Both the position numbers and the translations under genes were made by a program. From the NCBI RefSeq assembly GCF_933208505.1, contig NZ_CAKOEU010000007.1: 64,000 bases of DNA; one strand, 5' to 3'. The notes beneath the pieces are model-generated. The model saw only the letters and a program-made list of their open reading frames with translations, was not told where the DNA came from and searched no databases. Source of the DNA: Convivina praedatoris (lineage in GTDB: Bacteria > Bacillota > Bacilli > Lactobacillales > Lactobacillaceae). Position 1 is the first letter of the stretch. Every line of letters begins with the position of its first letter. This document shows positions 53,148 to 61,839 of the stretch, in pieces.

Positions 53148-54062
53148 TTGAGAAAAGTTGCTGTATTGGGTCAAGGACATGTTGGCGCCACTGTGGCCCA
53201 CATCATTGTGGATCATGGCTATGCCGACCAACTAGTGCTCTTTGATGCCCGAAAAGAAAAATTACAGGCTGAGGTACTCGATTTACACGATGCTGCTAGT
53301 CTATTAGACCATCACGTTGAAGTTTCTGCCGGTACTTTTGAAGATATGGCTGATGCCGATGTTATCATTAGTGCCATTGGCCGAATTGACCTAATTGAAC
53401 CCGGTGGTGATCGTTTTACCGAATTAAAGGCTAACTTACCATCTGCCCAAGAGATTGGCGCAGAACTCAAGCGAGTCGGATTTAAGGGGATTTTAATTGC
53501 TATTACCAACCCAGTGGATGTGATTACCAGTATCTACCAAGAAGCAACCGACTTGCCCGTAGAACGCGTCATGGGCACGGGGACTTACTTAGACACTGCT
53601 CGCATGAAACGCGTCTTAGGAGAAGCCATCGGCCTAGATCCACGTAGTATTCAAGGTTATGTGCTGGGTGAACATGGCGATTCCCAATTTGTGGCCTGGT
53701 CCACGGTTAAGGCCTTGGGTCAAAGTGCCCAAACTTTAGCTCAAACCTATCATTTAGATTTACCTGCTCTAGAACAGGCAGCCCGGCAGGGTGGTTTTGA
53801 CGTCTTTAATGGTAAGCGCTACACTAACGTAGCCATCGCCCATGCCGCCGTGTCTTTGATGAATTTAGTACTTTCAAATGCCCAGCAAGAAGCAATCGTG
53901 TCCCACTTTGATGCCGAGTTAAACTCTTACATTTCAACGCCAGCCGTTATTAGTGCCCAAGGTGCTAGTGATGTGGTGGACTTACAACTCAATGAACGTG
54001 AGAAAACTTTATTAGCTCAAAGTGCACAAACAATTGCTGAGAAAGCTGCAATTAATCAGTAA
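53148..54062 (+). CDS. L-2-hydroxyisocaproate dehydrogenase (LDH family)
   Basis: 304 residues from a TTG start seven bases after AAAGGGG; an upstream in-frame ATG gives an atypical extension. It has the NAD-binding GQGHVGATVAHII, catalytic loop GYVLGEHGDSQFVAWST (His of the His-Asp pair), substrate Arg in MGTGTYLDTARMKRVLGEA, and GGFDVFNGKRYTNV. These last match L-HicDH of heterofermentative lactic acid bacteria better than L-LDH. It reduces branched 2-keto acids from amino acid breakdown to hydroxy acids, regenerating NAD+. L-LDH activity is the alternative. Terminator follows. Confidence 0.85.
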   Translation: MRKVAVLGQGHVGATVAHIIVDHGYADQLVLFDARKEKLQAEVLDLHDAASLLDHHVEVSAGTFEDMADADVIISAIGRIDLIEPGGDRFTELKANLPSAQEIGAELKRVGFKGILIAITNPVDVITSIYQEATDLPVERVMGTGTYLDTARMKRVLGEAIGLDPRSIQGYVLGEHGDSQFVAWSTVKALGQSAQTLAQTYHLDLPALEQAARQGGFDVFNGKRYTNVAIAHAAVSLMNLVLSNAQQEAIVSHFDAELNSYISTPAVISAQGASDVVDLQLNEREKTLLAQSAQTIAEKAAINQ

Positions 54063-54064
54063 GC

Positions 54065-54102
54065 AAAAAGGGTTCACCATTCTAATAATGGCGAACCCTT
54101 TT
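54065..54102. terminator. Intrinsic terminator
   Basis: AAAAGGGTTC-a-CCAT...ATGG-c-GAACCCTTTT between the converging hicD and HTH genes. Confidence 0.85.
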
Positions 54103-54116
54103 ATAAACTGTTAAAC

Positions 54117-54422
54117 TTAAAATGTTTGATTCTCTTGATCAATTTTATTGATTTTATCAAAGACCTGAAACAGATTATCCATTTCCGTTAAACGATACTT
54201 TTTAGTCTTGCGGTCAAAAACAATCTCAGATTGCACTGGTTCTCCTTGCTGTAAATCGGCCAGGAAATGCCGAATTTCAGCAATATCACGTTGAACCGTT
54301 TTATGTCCAATAAAAAACATATCTTCAATCTCATCACTAGAAAGTTCCCGCTTACTAATTAAAGCTGAATACAGACGTAATATACGTTGTTTGTCATTAA
54401 ATACTGATTTAGAAGTTGCCAT
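54117..54422 (-). CDS. HTH-11 type regulator, DNA-binding domain only
   Basis: 101 residues; start at ATG after AAGGGG. Contains ILRLYSALISKRELSSDEIEDMF and KTVQRDIAEIRHFLADL, the wHTH of WYL/DeoR-type regulators, then VFDRKTKKYRLTE. The WYL ligand domain that normally follows is missing. It is either a truncated gene or a compact regulator. It faces hicD across a shared terminator. Confidence 0.75.
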   Translation of the reverse strand: MATSKSVFNDKQRILRLYSALISKRELSSDEIEDMFFIGHKTVQRDIAEIRHFLADLQQGEPVQSEIVFDRKTKKYRLTEMDNLFQVFDKINKIDQENQTF

Positions 54423-54496
54423 AAACGGTCCCCTTTCCATTATTTTAACAAAAAGTAGCCGATCTAACAGGCATTATTTCATCTAGAGGCCAATCC

Positions 54497-54841
54497 ATGT
54501 TCAATAAAATTCCTTTTTTCAATAAATTTTTTAACCGCAAACAAACCGCTGTCGATGAGTCTGATTGGCGCCAAACGAGTCAAGCATCAGTTTTCTTTTC
54601 AGGCTATAAGGATGAATTAACCTCTGAAACGCCTCAGGCAGAAATCGTTAGTCTACAAGCAGATTTTTTACAGCGCTTTGATGAGCGGATGCAGCAAAGA
54701 TTAAAGAAAATTAGGAAAGCTGACGAACGCGACCAGTATATTATTGATGAAATTAACCAAGTTCGTCGATTTAGCCCGGAAATGTCGATTGAAATTCGAA
54801 CTAAATTAGCTCAAATCAAGCACTCATTATTAGAAAAATAA
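54497..54841 (+). CDS. Hypothetical protein, 114 aa
   Basis: Cytoplasmic, with a basic, Phe-rich start (NKIPFFNKFFNRK) and a charged helical second half (LQRFDERMQQRLKKIRKADERDQYIIDEINQVRRF) likely to form a coiled coil. Ribosome binding site is weak (AGAGG). No family recognised. It is divergent from the HTH gene by 74 bases. Confidence 0.6.
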   Translation: MFNKIPFFNKFFNRKQTAVDESDWRQTSQASVFFSGYKDELTSETPQAEIVSLQADFLQRFDERMQQRLKKIRKADERDQYIIDEINQVRRFSPEMSIEIRTKLAQIKHSLLEK

Positions 54842-54928
54842 TAAAAAACACTTAATTTTGCCATTTATTTTGTTGACAAAAGTATCTTATGCATGTTAAA
54901 ATATTTTTTGTTGAGTTATATATGTTTT

Positions 54929-55000
54929 TGCTCCATAGTTCAGCGGTAGAATAACGCACTGTTAATGCGCAGGTCCCTGGTTCGAATCCAGGTGGAGCAG
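54929..55000 (+). tRNA. tRNA-Asn (GTT)
   Basis: Acceptor TGCTCCA/TGGAGCA, D-arm GTTCAGCGGTAGAAT, anticodon loop CTGTTAA with anticodon GTT, T-loop GGTTCGAATCC, discriminator G. A TTGACA-like box lies upstream (54873). Confidence 0.97.
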
Positions 55001-55005
55001 TTTTC

Positions 55006-55040
55006 AAGTAGTCAGGTAACATTTACCTGACTACTTTTTA
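55006..55040 (+). terminator. Terminator of tRNA-Asn
   Basis: AAGTAGTCAGGTAA-cat-TTACCTGACTACTTTTT directly after the tRNA. Confidence 0.9.
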
Positions 55041-55066
55041 TTTCCCTAATATTAGAAACAAATAAA

Positions 55067-55094
55067 AGAGGTTGGCTAAAACGCCAACCTCTTT
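55067..55094. terminator. Terminator of the DUF308 gene
   Basis: AGAGGTTGGC-taaaac-GCCAACCTCTTT at the 3' end of the leftward DUF308 gene. Confidence 0.85.
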
Positions 55095-55100
55095 ATCATT

Positions 55101-55616
55101 TTATAATGATGCTGCAATTAAACTAACCCCAAAGACGATAAGGTAAAAGGCAATCATATACACCAGCACTGTGGCTGCCATCAAAGGACTAAAGAGCAAG
55201 ATGATTCCCAAGACCAAGCTAATTAGACCAAAGACCATCGTAACCCAGTACGCACCCCGACTAACCGGATTTAAGATTCTAGCAAAATAAAGACCTGAAA
55301 CAGAATCAAGAATGAACCAGATGGCAAACAAGAAACCGATTGTGCCAATTCCCAAACCAAGATGGAAAATAAAGACAAAGCCCACTAGAATATCAAAAGC
55401 GATACTAAACATCCGCCACCCTGAAATTGGAATCCCAGCTTGATTAGCTCTAACAGCTGAAACAGTACTAGTAATAGCCTGAATCCAAGCTAAAATACCA
55501 AAGATATAAGACAGTGAAATAATTGTTTCTAATGGTTGACTAAAGATCATGAAGGCAAAAATAATGAAAACTACCCCAGATAGAATACCAAACCAATTAA
55601 TGTGACGATGCTCCAT
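55101..55616 (-). CDS. DUF308 (HdeD-like) membrane protein
   Basis: 171 residues, six helices in two repeated units. Paralog of 14003-14527; common segments include GFVFIFHLG, GFLFAIWFI and LGIILLFSPLMAATVLVYM. As with its paralog, it converges on a tRNA gene. GGAGTAAC precedes the ATG. Acid-stress function is known only for distant HdeD. Confidence 0.85.
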   Translation of the reverse strand: MEHRHINWFGILSGVVFIIFAFMIFSQPLETIISLSYIFGILAWIQAITSTVSAVRANQAGIPISGWRMFSIAFDILVGFVFIFHLGLGIGTIGFLFAIWFILDSVSGLYFARILNPVSRGAYWVTMVFGLISLVLGIILLFSPLMAATVLVYMIAFYLIVFGVSLIAASL

Positions 55617-55673
55617 AAGTTACTCCTTTTATGCGTTTATTTACTTGCACAGTATGCACCTTTAAAGGTTAAA

Positions 55674-55705
55674 AAGAAAGAGCCCAGCCTAAGCTGAGCT
55701 CTTGA
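55674..55705 (-). terminator. Terminator of the ABC exporter operon
   Basis: On the minus strand AAGAGCTCAGC-ttag-GCTGGGCTCTTTCTTTTT, just past the last permease gene. Confidence 0.85.
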
Positions 55706-55711
55706 TAATTT

Positions 55712-56476
55712 TTAAACACTGCGACGTTTAAAAATCAAATAAGCAATTACATAGATAACCAATAGATAGAGCCCAAAGACCAATAGTGGCACCCACATAT
55801 CGGTTTTAAAGGCCTGCTGACTAATCATATTCAAGGTTTTTAGATCAGCACCGCTACGGCCATAATAGTTAATTAACTGTTCTAATTGCAAAGGATTCCA
55901 CTTCAATGGCTCCCAGAGGCTAACAAGATAACTCGATAGGGCTCCCAATACACTGGTTCCCACCATCATCAAAACTCCTAACCCAATAGCGGCTCCAGAA
56001 CTTTTAACAATGTTACTTACCAATAGTACTAGGGCCGTCACAAATGCCATGTCTAGAATGGAACTAACTACATAAGTTCCCATGGCTGGCCAAACTAACT
56101 TCATCGTTGCTGCTGGAATATCATTGGCAAAAATTAATTTACCAATCATAGTTGCGATAAAGGCTACTAACAACATTACCAAGTAGGCAGCAATGTAGTA
56201 GATCACCTTACTAAGGAAAACCGCACCACGACTGTAACTACGCGATAGCAAAGGCCGAATCGTTCCGAAGCTAAATTCCTGGGTAAAAATCAAGGCTGAC
56301 ATAACAATGGCCCCAATGTAAGCCACCGCACTACCACCACCAAAACTCAACAATTCAACTGGAGTAGGATTAATTTTAATCATAGCAATTGGAACGATAA
56401 AAGCAATTAATAACCAAATATAAATTCGGTTCTGTTTCCAGGATTTAAGAAATTCCTGTTTGAGTAACGTTAACAT
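55712..56476 (-). CDS. ABC-2 type permease, bacitracin/lantibiotic-exporter type (second copy)
   Basis: 254 residues, six helices. N-terminus LTLLKQEFLKSWKQNRIYIW and C-terminus YLIFKRRSV match the neighbour at 56500-57276 (LTLIKQEYFKAFKQNRMHIW ... YWIFQRRSV), as do FGTIRPLLSRSYSR and LVLLVSNIVKSSGAAIG. The two arose by tandem duplication and likely form a heterodimeric channel. Third gene of the operon. Confidence 0.88.
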   Translation of the reverse strand: MLTLLKQEFLKSWKQNRIYIWLLIAFIVPIAMIKINPTPVELLSFGGGSAVAYIGAIVMSALIFTQEFSFGTIRPLLSRSYSRGAVFLSKVIYYIAAYLVMLLVAFIATMIGKLIFANDIPAATMKLVWPAMGTYVVSSILDMAFVTALVLLVSNIVKSSGAAIGLGVLMMVGTSVLGALSSYLVSLWEPLKWNPLQLEQLINYYGRSGADLKTLNMISQQAFKTDMWVPLLVFGLYLLVIYVIAYLIFKRRSV

Positions 56477-56499
56477 ATTTTCTCCTTATGACTTGTTAC

Positions 56500-57276
56500 T
56501 TACACACTGCGCCGTTGGAAAATCCAATAAGCACCAGCATAGATGGCTAAAGTATATAGACAGTAGGCCGTCACCAACTGTGAAACGGTTAGACCCAAGG
56601 CTTGATACATTAAGTCGGGTTGCCCACCTAAGCGACCAATGTTTTGAATGCCCAAAAAGACCTGTAAAGGCCCCCACTTTAAGATAGGGACTTGTTGAAT
56701 CAAGAAACTTGATAATGCGGTTAGAGCCGGAATACCGTACACCATTATCACGCCTAAAGCGACCGCAGCCCCAGATGTCTTAACCATATTAACCACCAAT
56801 AGGACTAGACCAGCGATGAAAATCATCTGGAGCATAGTTTCCCCAACCGTTTTAAAAATAACTTCCCAGCCATTGCCCGTTGGATCACCATATTGTAAAT
56901 TCATATTAAATTGTGGGGCGAATAGGACCTTTCCCACCATAGTTCCTAGAAAATCGGCTAAAAACAGTCCGATAAAACTCGACCAAATTACAATAATTTT
57001 ACTGATAAAGATGACCGCTCGATTAAAACGACGTGATAACAGTGGTCGAATCGTCCCGTAGGTAAATTCTTGTGAGGTGAAAAGCGCCGTTAGGATAATA
57101 CCAAGTAAATTAACTAGCAAGAGCCCCTGACCCAAATTAAGGATACCCGTCTCCATCCGTTGATCTGGGAAAAAACCTAGAATAAAAATAGGGAACAGGA
57201 ACATCGTTAGCAACCAAATATGCATCCGATTTTGTTTGAAAGCTTTAAAATATTCCTGTTTAATTAAAGTCAGCAT
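56500..57276 (-). CDS. ABC-2 type permease, bacitracin/lantibiotic-exporter type (first copy)
   Basis: 258 residues, six helices, ABC-2 fold: long extracytoplasmic segment after helix 3, YGTIRPLLSRRFNRAVIFISK coupling loop, and LVLLVVNMVKTSGAAVALGV. It follows the ATPase gene by five bases and precedes its paralog by 23. BcrAB/LctFEG-like systems give resistance to peptide antibiotics or export small peptides. Confidence 0.88.
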   Translation of the reverse strand: MLTLIKQEYFKAFKQNRMHIWLLTMFLFPIFILGFFPDQRMETGILNLGQGLLLVNLLGIILTALFTSQEFTYGTIRPLLSRRFNRAVIFISKIIVIWSSFIGLFLADFLGTMVGKVLFAPQFNMNLQYGDPTGNGWEVIFKTVGETMLQMIFIAGLVLLVVNMVKTSGAAVALGVIMVYGIPALTALSSFLIQQVPILKWGPLQVFLGIQNIGRLGGQPDLMYQALGLTVSQLVTAYCLYTLAIYAGAYWIFQRRSV

Positions 57277-57281
57277 AGCGA

Positions 57282-58196
57282 TTATGCCTCTTCTTTTTTA
57301 TTATCTTTTAGCAAGTTAAGCAGATGCTCTTCTAAGTTCTCCTCAGCCGTATTAATAGTTTTCACTTCTAACTTAGCTTCCGTAACCTTAGCTAAGACAT
57401 CTTGGACTGTCATGCCGTCAACCTTGTTGATAATAACGCGATCACCATCAAGATGAGCTTGCCAATTGTACTTTTTCGTCAGTGACAGCAAAGCCTGATT
57501 ATCATTAGTCTTAATTAAAATCTGAGTCTGACCGTTTTGCAGAAATTCTTCCATGCTGGCTGTTTTAATAATTTTACCCTGGTTAATGATAACCAAATCG
57601 TCTGCCAAACGTTGTAATTCATCCAGCAAGTGACTAGAAATCAAGAAGGAAACACCCTTGTTGGCTAAGGAACGAATTAATTCACGTACATCGTGAACTG
57701 ACTGAGGATCCAATCCATTCATTGGTTCATCTAAGATGACCAACTTTGGGTTACGAACCAAAGAAATCGCAATACCTAAGCGTTGTTTCATTCCCAGCGA
57801 AAAGTTTTTAGCCTTACGCTTACCAAATTTATCCCCATCAATGCCAGTTTGGTGCATCAATTCTGGGATATTAACTGCTTCTTTAGTTTCCATGGCATAT
57901 AGATTCAGATGGTCTAAAGCCGTTAAATTAGGGTAAATGGAAGGATACTCAATCAAATTACCCATTTTATCCAGCGCTTTATGATTACTGAAAGTTACTG
58001 GTTGGTTATCAAAGGTAATATCTCCTGATGAATAAGACATCAAACCAGTGATTGCCCGCATTGTCGTTGATTTACCAGCCCCATTAGGCCCAATCAAACC
58101 AACAATTCGACCAGCTTCCACATTAAAGGAAACTTGGTCCATGGCCTTATAATGACCAAAGTTTTTTGAAACGTTTCTCAATTCTAGCAACGCCAT
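57282..58196 (-). CDS. ABC transporter ATP-binding protein, BcrA/LctF type
   Basis: 304 residues. Walker A GPNGAGKST, signature FSLGMKQRLGI, Walker B LVILDEPMNGLDP and H-loop SSHLLDE; a C-terminal domain of about 80 residues (DRVIINKVDGMTVQDVLAKV) is typical of the bacitracin-transport ATPases. First gene of a three-gene operon with two duplicated permeases. No two-component system is next to it. Confidence 0.92.
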   Translation of the reverse strand: MALLELRNVSKNFGHYKAMDQVSFNVEAGRIVGLIGPNGAGKSTTMRAITGLMSYSSGDITFDNQPVTFSNHKALDKMGNLIEYPSIYPNLTALDHLNLYAMETKEAVNIPELMHQTGIDGDKFGKRKAKNFSLGMKQRLGIAISLVRNPKLVILDEPMNGLDPQSVHDVRELIRSLANKGVSFLISSHLLDELQRLADDLVIINQGKIIKTASMEEFLQNGQTQILIKTNDNQALLSLTKKYNWQAHLDGDRVIINKVDGMTVQDVLAKVTEAKLEVKTINTAEENLEEHLLNLLKDNKKEEA

Positions 58197-58684
58197 ACTT
58201 TTTGCATCTCCTGTTCTTACGACAAAATTAATTCCTATTAAATATAATACTAATTTTATTATACTAATCTAACGGCTAAAAGTATCATGCCTAATTTGAC
58301 CATTAGCAATAACTTTCATAATAGCAATAAATGGTACAAATTTAAAGTAGACCGCTAGTAGCTACTACCAATTTATCCCTAAGATTAATTATAGAAAAAT
58401 CAGCTTAAAGTAAGATAAAAATAAAAGGCAATCTAGCTAAGCTAGATTGCCTTTATATTCGCAGTGGGTTACCTAACAGATGCAGGGGAGAGAAGGTATA
58501 AATTAGGTTTAGAGAGAAGTATTTATAGATGCATCCGCTAAGTAAATAACCACTTTGTGATACCTCGTCGATATCATTAGATGAATTGTATTCCACCTAC
58601 ATTAAACAGAAATTAAAGTAATAATTGGTTTAGCCGGAAAATATAAATTTTAAAGGGCAACTTAATCCAATCAAAGGCTATAAA
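58197..58684. other. Intergenic region with terminator
   Basis: Carries the promoter of the ABC operon on its left, and at 58434-58454 a stem CAATCTAGC-taa-GCTAGATTG flanked by AAAGG/CCTTT that can terminate the leftward tyrS transcript. No gene seen in the remaining 230 bases. Confidence 0.6.
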
Positions 58685-59944
58685 TTAAAGGGCAGTGCCT
58701 TGTACCTTACCCAAGAAATATTTCTTCTTCCCACGGCGGACTAGTACATATTTACCATCATAGTTGGCCCTTGGATCGACCATTGTTTCAAGATCCGTAA
58801 TTTTAATCCCATTAACGTGAATTGCCCCGTTGCTAACATCTTCACGGGCCTGTCGCTTAGACTTATCAATGCCGGCCGCAACAATAAAATCAACAATATT
58901 TTGCGGTTCATTCATAATATCAAAACTAGGGACCCCAGCAAATACATCACCAATCTGTTCTGTTGTTAATTCACTAACATCTCCACTAAAGAGCGCTGCT
59001 GACAATTGTTCGGCTTCTTCAACTGCCGCCTGTCCATGCACAAAACGGGTCACTTCTTGAGCCAAACGGCGCTGCCCAAGACGATTACCAGGATTTTCAG
59101 CTACTTCTTGTGCCAAATCATCAATTTCTTCGGGACTAAGGAAGGTGAAGTACTTCAGATACTTCACCACATCAGCATCACTTTGATTAAACCAGAATTG
59201 ATAGAAAGTATAAGGAGAAGTCTTTTTAGGATCTAACCAAATGGCATTTCCTTCTGATTTACCAAATTTCTTACCAGTCGAATCAGTCATTAGTGGGATG
59301 GTCAAACCAAAGGCAGAGGCTCCATTTCCTTCAATAGTATGAATCAAATCAACTCCAGCGGTAATGTTTCCCCACTGATCTGATCCGCCAATTTGAAGAC
59401 GTACATTTTCACGTCGCCATAGTTGTAGAAAATCAATCGCTTGTAAAATTTGGTAAGTGAATTCAGTATAAGAAATACCCGTTGCCAACCGCGAAGCCAC
59501 CACATCCTTTTTCAACATCACGTTGATTGAAAAAAGTTTTCCATAATCTCGTAAAAATTCCGGTAAAGTTAATTGCCCCAACCATTCATTATTATTGACA
59601 ATTTTGGTGCCATCACTACCAAACAATTTAGTAACTTGTTGGCTAATGCCAACCTCATTAGTAGCCAACTGTCCCGTACTTAGCAGTTGCCGTTCCGTTG
59701 TAGGCCGGGGATCCCCAATGGCCCCCGTAACACCGCCCACGATAATAACTGCTTTACCACCTGCATTTTGGAAGCGTTTTAAGACCATAAAAGGAATTAA
59801 ATGGCCCAAGTGCAAAGAATCCGCTGTCGGATCGGTCCCAACATAAGCACCAATTTGCCCATTATCCATTGCTTCTAACAGACCAGCTTCATCAGTCACC
59901 TGGTTCAAGGCTCCACGCCACTTTAAATCTTCAATAAAATTCAT
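58685..59944 (-). CDS. tyrS: Tyrosyl-tRNA synthetase
   Basis: 419 residues; start at ATG after AAGGAG (MNFIEDLKWRG). Class I signature HLGHLIP (HIGH-type) near residue 47, YTEFTYQILQAIDFLQLW, the Tyr/Gln/Asp pocket GGSDQWGNITAGVDLI, KFGKS (KMSKS), and a C-terminal S4-like domain (DVSNGAIHVNGIKITDLE). Catalyses Tyr-tRNA formation. Controlled by the T-box upstream. Confidence 0.97.
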   Translation of the reverse strand: MNFIEDLKWRGALNQVTDEAGLLEAMDNGQIGAYVGTDPTADSLHLGHLIPFMVLKRFQNAGGKAVIIVGGVTGAIGDPRPTTERQLLSTGQLATNEVGISQQVTKLFGSDGTKIVNNNEWLGQLTLPEFLRDYGKLFSINVMLKKDVVASRLATGISYTEFTYQILQAIDFLQLWRRENVRLQIGGSDQWGNITAGVDLIHTIEGNGASAFGLTIPLMTDSTGKKFGKSEGNAIWLDPKKTSPYTFYQFWFNQSDADVVKYLKYFTFLSPEEIDDLAQEVAENPGNRLGQRRLAQEVTRFVHGQAAVEEAEQLSAALFSGDVSELTTEQIGDVFAGVPSFDIMNEPQNIVDFIVAAGIDKSKRQAREDVSNGAIHVNGIKITDLETMVDPRANYDGKYVLVRRGKKKYFLGKVQGTAL

Positions 59945-59961
59945 TATTTTCTCCTTTTTAT

Positions 59962-60185
59962 ACAAAAAAGCCATCCTAATCAACCATGATTAGGACGGCT
60001 AGACCGTGGTACCACCTAAATTGTAGGCAAAAACGCCCACCACTTCGTCAGCTATAACGTGACCACCGCTCATCGAATGCCTGTTGTGTAACTCAAGTAT
60101 AGAACGGATTAGCTCTCAGCGACCGCTAATTTTCTGATACGCGTTATTTATACCCTTTGCCAACAGATGATATTGCTATTGTATC
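59962..60185 (-). promoter_or_regulatory. Tyrosine T-box leader of tyrS
   Basis: On the minus strand: a long stem I region, the invariant T-box segment AGGTGGTACCACGG (60004-60017) that pairs with the uncharged tRNA acceptor end, and a terminator AGCCGTCCTAATCA...TGATTAGGATGGCTTTTTT (59965-60000). Uncharged tRNA-Tyr should allow read-through into tyrS. Confidence 0.92.
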
Positions 60186-60285
60186 AAAAATAGAATTCAG
60201 TGTAAATTTTCAATCCATAAATATCACTTGACTTTCTACCTGAGCCCTTCTAAAGTTAAGATACTTAAATTCAAGGAGAAATCTA

Positions 60286-60537
60286 ATGACTGGAAAGAAA
60301 TTTGCTCGTTCCACTAGTAACCGCGTCCTGGGTGGCGTATTAGGTGGGATTTCTAATTATTTTGATTGGGATGCCAATTTAGTTCGCTTGGTATTTGTTG
60401 TCCTATCAGTAATGGTTGGCTTTTTCCCACTACCATTGGCCTATGTATTGGCTTGGATGCTTATTCCCGATGATAAACATCTTGATTCAAGCGATGCTGA
60501 TGTGCGTCGTGATGTAACCCCCGAAGATCATGATTAA
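60286..60537 (+). CDS. PspC domain protein, 83 aa
   Basis: Ribosome binding site AAGGAG. The PspC fold SNRVLGGVLGGISNYFDWDANLVRLVFVVLSV and a second helix (PLPLAYVLAWMLIPDD) fill the protein, with an acidic tail. Small PspC proteins in lactobacilli are envelope-stress-linked. Single gene with bidirectional terminator. Confidence 0.92.
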   Translation: MTGKKFARSTSNRVLGGVLGGISNYFDWDANLVRLVFVVLSVMVGFFPLPLAYVLAWMLIPDDKHLDSSDADVRRDVTPEDHD

Positions 60538-60555
60538 TAGATTATTATGACTAAC

Positions 60556-60586
60556 AAAAGCCGTCTCGGATTGAGACGGCTTTTGT
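60556..60586. terminator. Bidirectional intrinsic terminator
   Basis: AAAAGCCGTCTC-ggatt-GAGACGGCTTTT between converging pspC and esterase genes. Confidence 0.9.
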
Positions 60587-60597
60587 TGTATCCATTT

Positions 60598-61494
60598 TTA
60601 ACAAATACTACTCAAAAAATCCAATTTAGCCTGATGAATCGTCGGGTTATCAAAATCGTCAATCCCATGGTTAGCATCGGCTACCCATAGGGTATGAGCC
60701 GGTCGGCCAACCATTTTTAGATATTTTCGACCTAAGTCAACACTTTGTAAATAAGGGACTACTCGATCAGCCGTACCAGCTAAAAGCATGACTGGTGGCA
60801 TTTTGGTGGTGAAATAGTTAGACGGATTAGCTTGAGCTACCTTTTCAGGTACTTTATGAGGGGCTCTCTTCCCCAACGCTATACCTTCAAACGAGAATGG
60901 TAAACCACATTCCTGAAATTTAGGTTGAATTGCTAGTTGTTGAAACTGTTGGTGGAATTGATCTAATTCATAAGGGCCATATAGGCCAATTATGCCGCTA
61001 ATTGTTGGAAAAGAAGTTTGAAAACTTTTACCAGGCATATGACCCAAATTAGTTTTAGCTGAAAAGCTAGCCCCCGCCAACAAAGCCAATTGGGCACCAC
61101 TAGATTCACCTATTAAAAAGAAACGGCTACTGTCTAAGCAATATTGGTCAGCATGTGCTTGACAATATTCAATCACTGCCCGAATTTCAGCAACTTGATT
61201 AGGAAAATTAATGGAATTTACCGAATTAAGACTGTAATTAGGGCTAGCCACGGCATAGCCATCATCAACAAATCGCAAACTAGGATGTAGTTTATAAGAT
61301 GACTTTTCGCCTCGTAATAGACCACCTCCATACAAGTCAATAATAAGTGGAAAGGGGCCTGATCCTACCGGTAAGTACAAATCTAAATAGTGGCGTACTC
61401 CCCGCCCATAGGGTAAGTCTTTTATAATCCGTTCAGTTTTTACATCAAGGACTACTGGCTCAAATTGATATGTGTGATCTTTGAATAACATCAT
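60598..61494 (-). CDS. Alpha/beta hydrolase, HSL-like esterase
   Basis: 298 residues from ATG 61494 (a GTG three codons earlier is possible). Oxyanion-hole motif LYGGGLLRGE, nucleophile elbow GESSGAQ, an Asp in GTADRVVP and the His in ADANHGIDDF form the triad of the hormone-sensitive-lipase/BD-FAE group. No signal peptide. It probably hydrolyses short-chain or carbohydrate esters. The start lies 15 bases from a parS site. Confidence 0.88.
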   Translation of the reverse strand: MMLFKDHTYQFEPVVLDVKTERIIKDLPYGRGVRHYLDLYLPVGSGPFPLIIDLYGGGLLRGEKSSYKLHPSLRFVDDGYAVASPNYSLNSVNSINFPNQVAEIRAVIEYCQAHADQYCLDSSRFFLIGESSGAQLALLAGASFSAKTNLGHMPGKSFQTSFPTISGIIGLYGPYELDQFHQQFQQLAIQPKFQECGLPFSFEGIALGKRAPHKVPEKVAQANPSNYFTTKMPPVMLLAGTADRVVPYLQSVDLGRKYLKMVGRPAHTLWVADANHGIDDFDNPTIHQAKLDFLSSIC

Positions 61495-61508
61495 CTTCAC
61501 CACTCAAC

Positions 61509-61524
61509 TGTTTCACGTGAAACA
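61509..61524. promoter_or_regulatory. parS centromere site
   Basis: TGTTTCACGTGAAACA is a perfect 16-base palindrome and identical to the ParB-binding parS consensus of Firmicutes. It lies 2.5 kb from rnpA, as expected for the origin region. Confidence 0.93.
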
Positions 61525-61540
61525 GTTTATCTCTATTTAC

Positions 61541-61708
61541 TCAGTTAGAATTATTGCGGTTATCCCAAATAAAGGCAATTAACAGTACAATTGTTGCCAA
61601 ATTAGCCGCAATTAACGATAAATCGGTTGACTTCAAGATCCAACTTACTAATGAAAGGAACATAAGTAGCAAAGAAATAATAATCGTAATAACAGTAGTT
61701 TGTTTCAT
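61541..61708 (-). CDS. Small two-helix membrane protein, 55 aa
   Basis: ATG preceded by AGGGAG. Two helices (TVITIIISLLLMFLSLVSWIL and LSLIAANLATIVLLIAFIW, as regions 4-24 and 31-49) and a polar end DNRNNSN. Family unknown. It is followed by parS and the esterase gene on the same strand. Confidence 0.65.
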   Translation of the reverse strand: MKQTTVITIIISLLLMFLSLVSWILKSTDLSLIAANLATIVLLIAFIWDNRNNSN

Positions 61709-61811
61709 TTTATTCTCCCTGTGATAATCACATACATAATGGTAGTTAACATCCCTAATAATAGCAAAAACAAGTCGATTATAATACCGCCAGTTTTATC
61801 CATCAAGGGCA

Positions 61812-61838
61812 ACAAAAAAAGCCCAACCACCGTTGCGC
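61812..61838 (-). terminator. Terminator of the CorA-type gene
   Basis: Minus strand AGCGCAAC-ggtg-GTTGGGCTTTTTTT just past the stop. Confidence 0.75.
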
Positions 61839-61839
61839 T

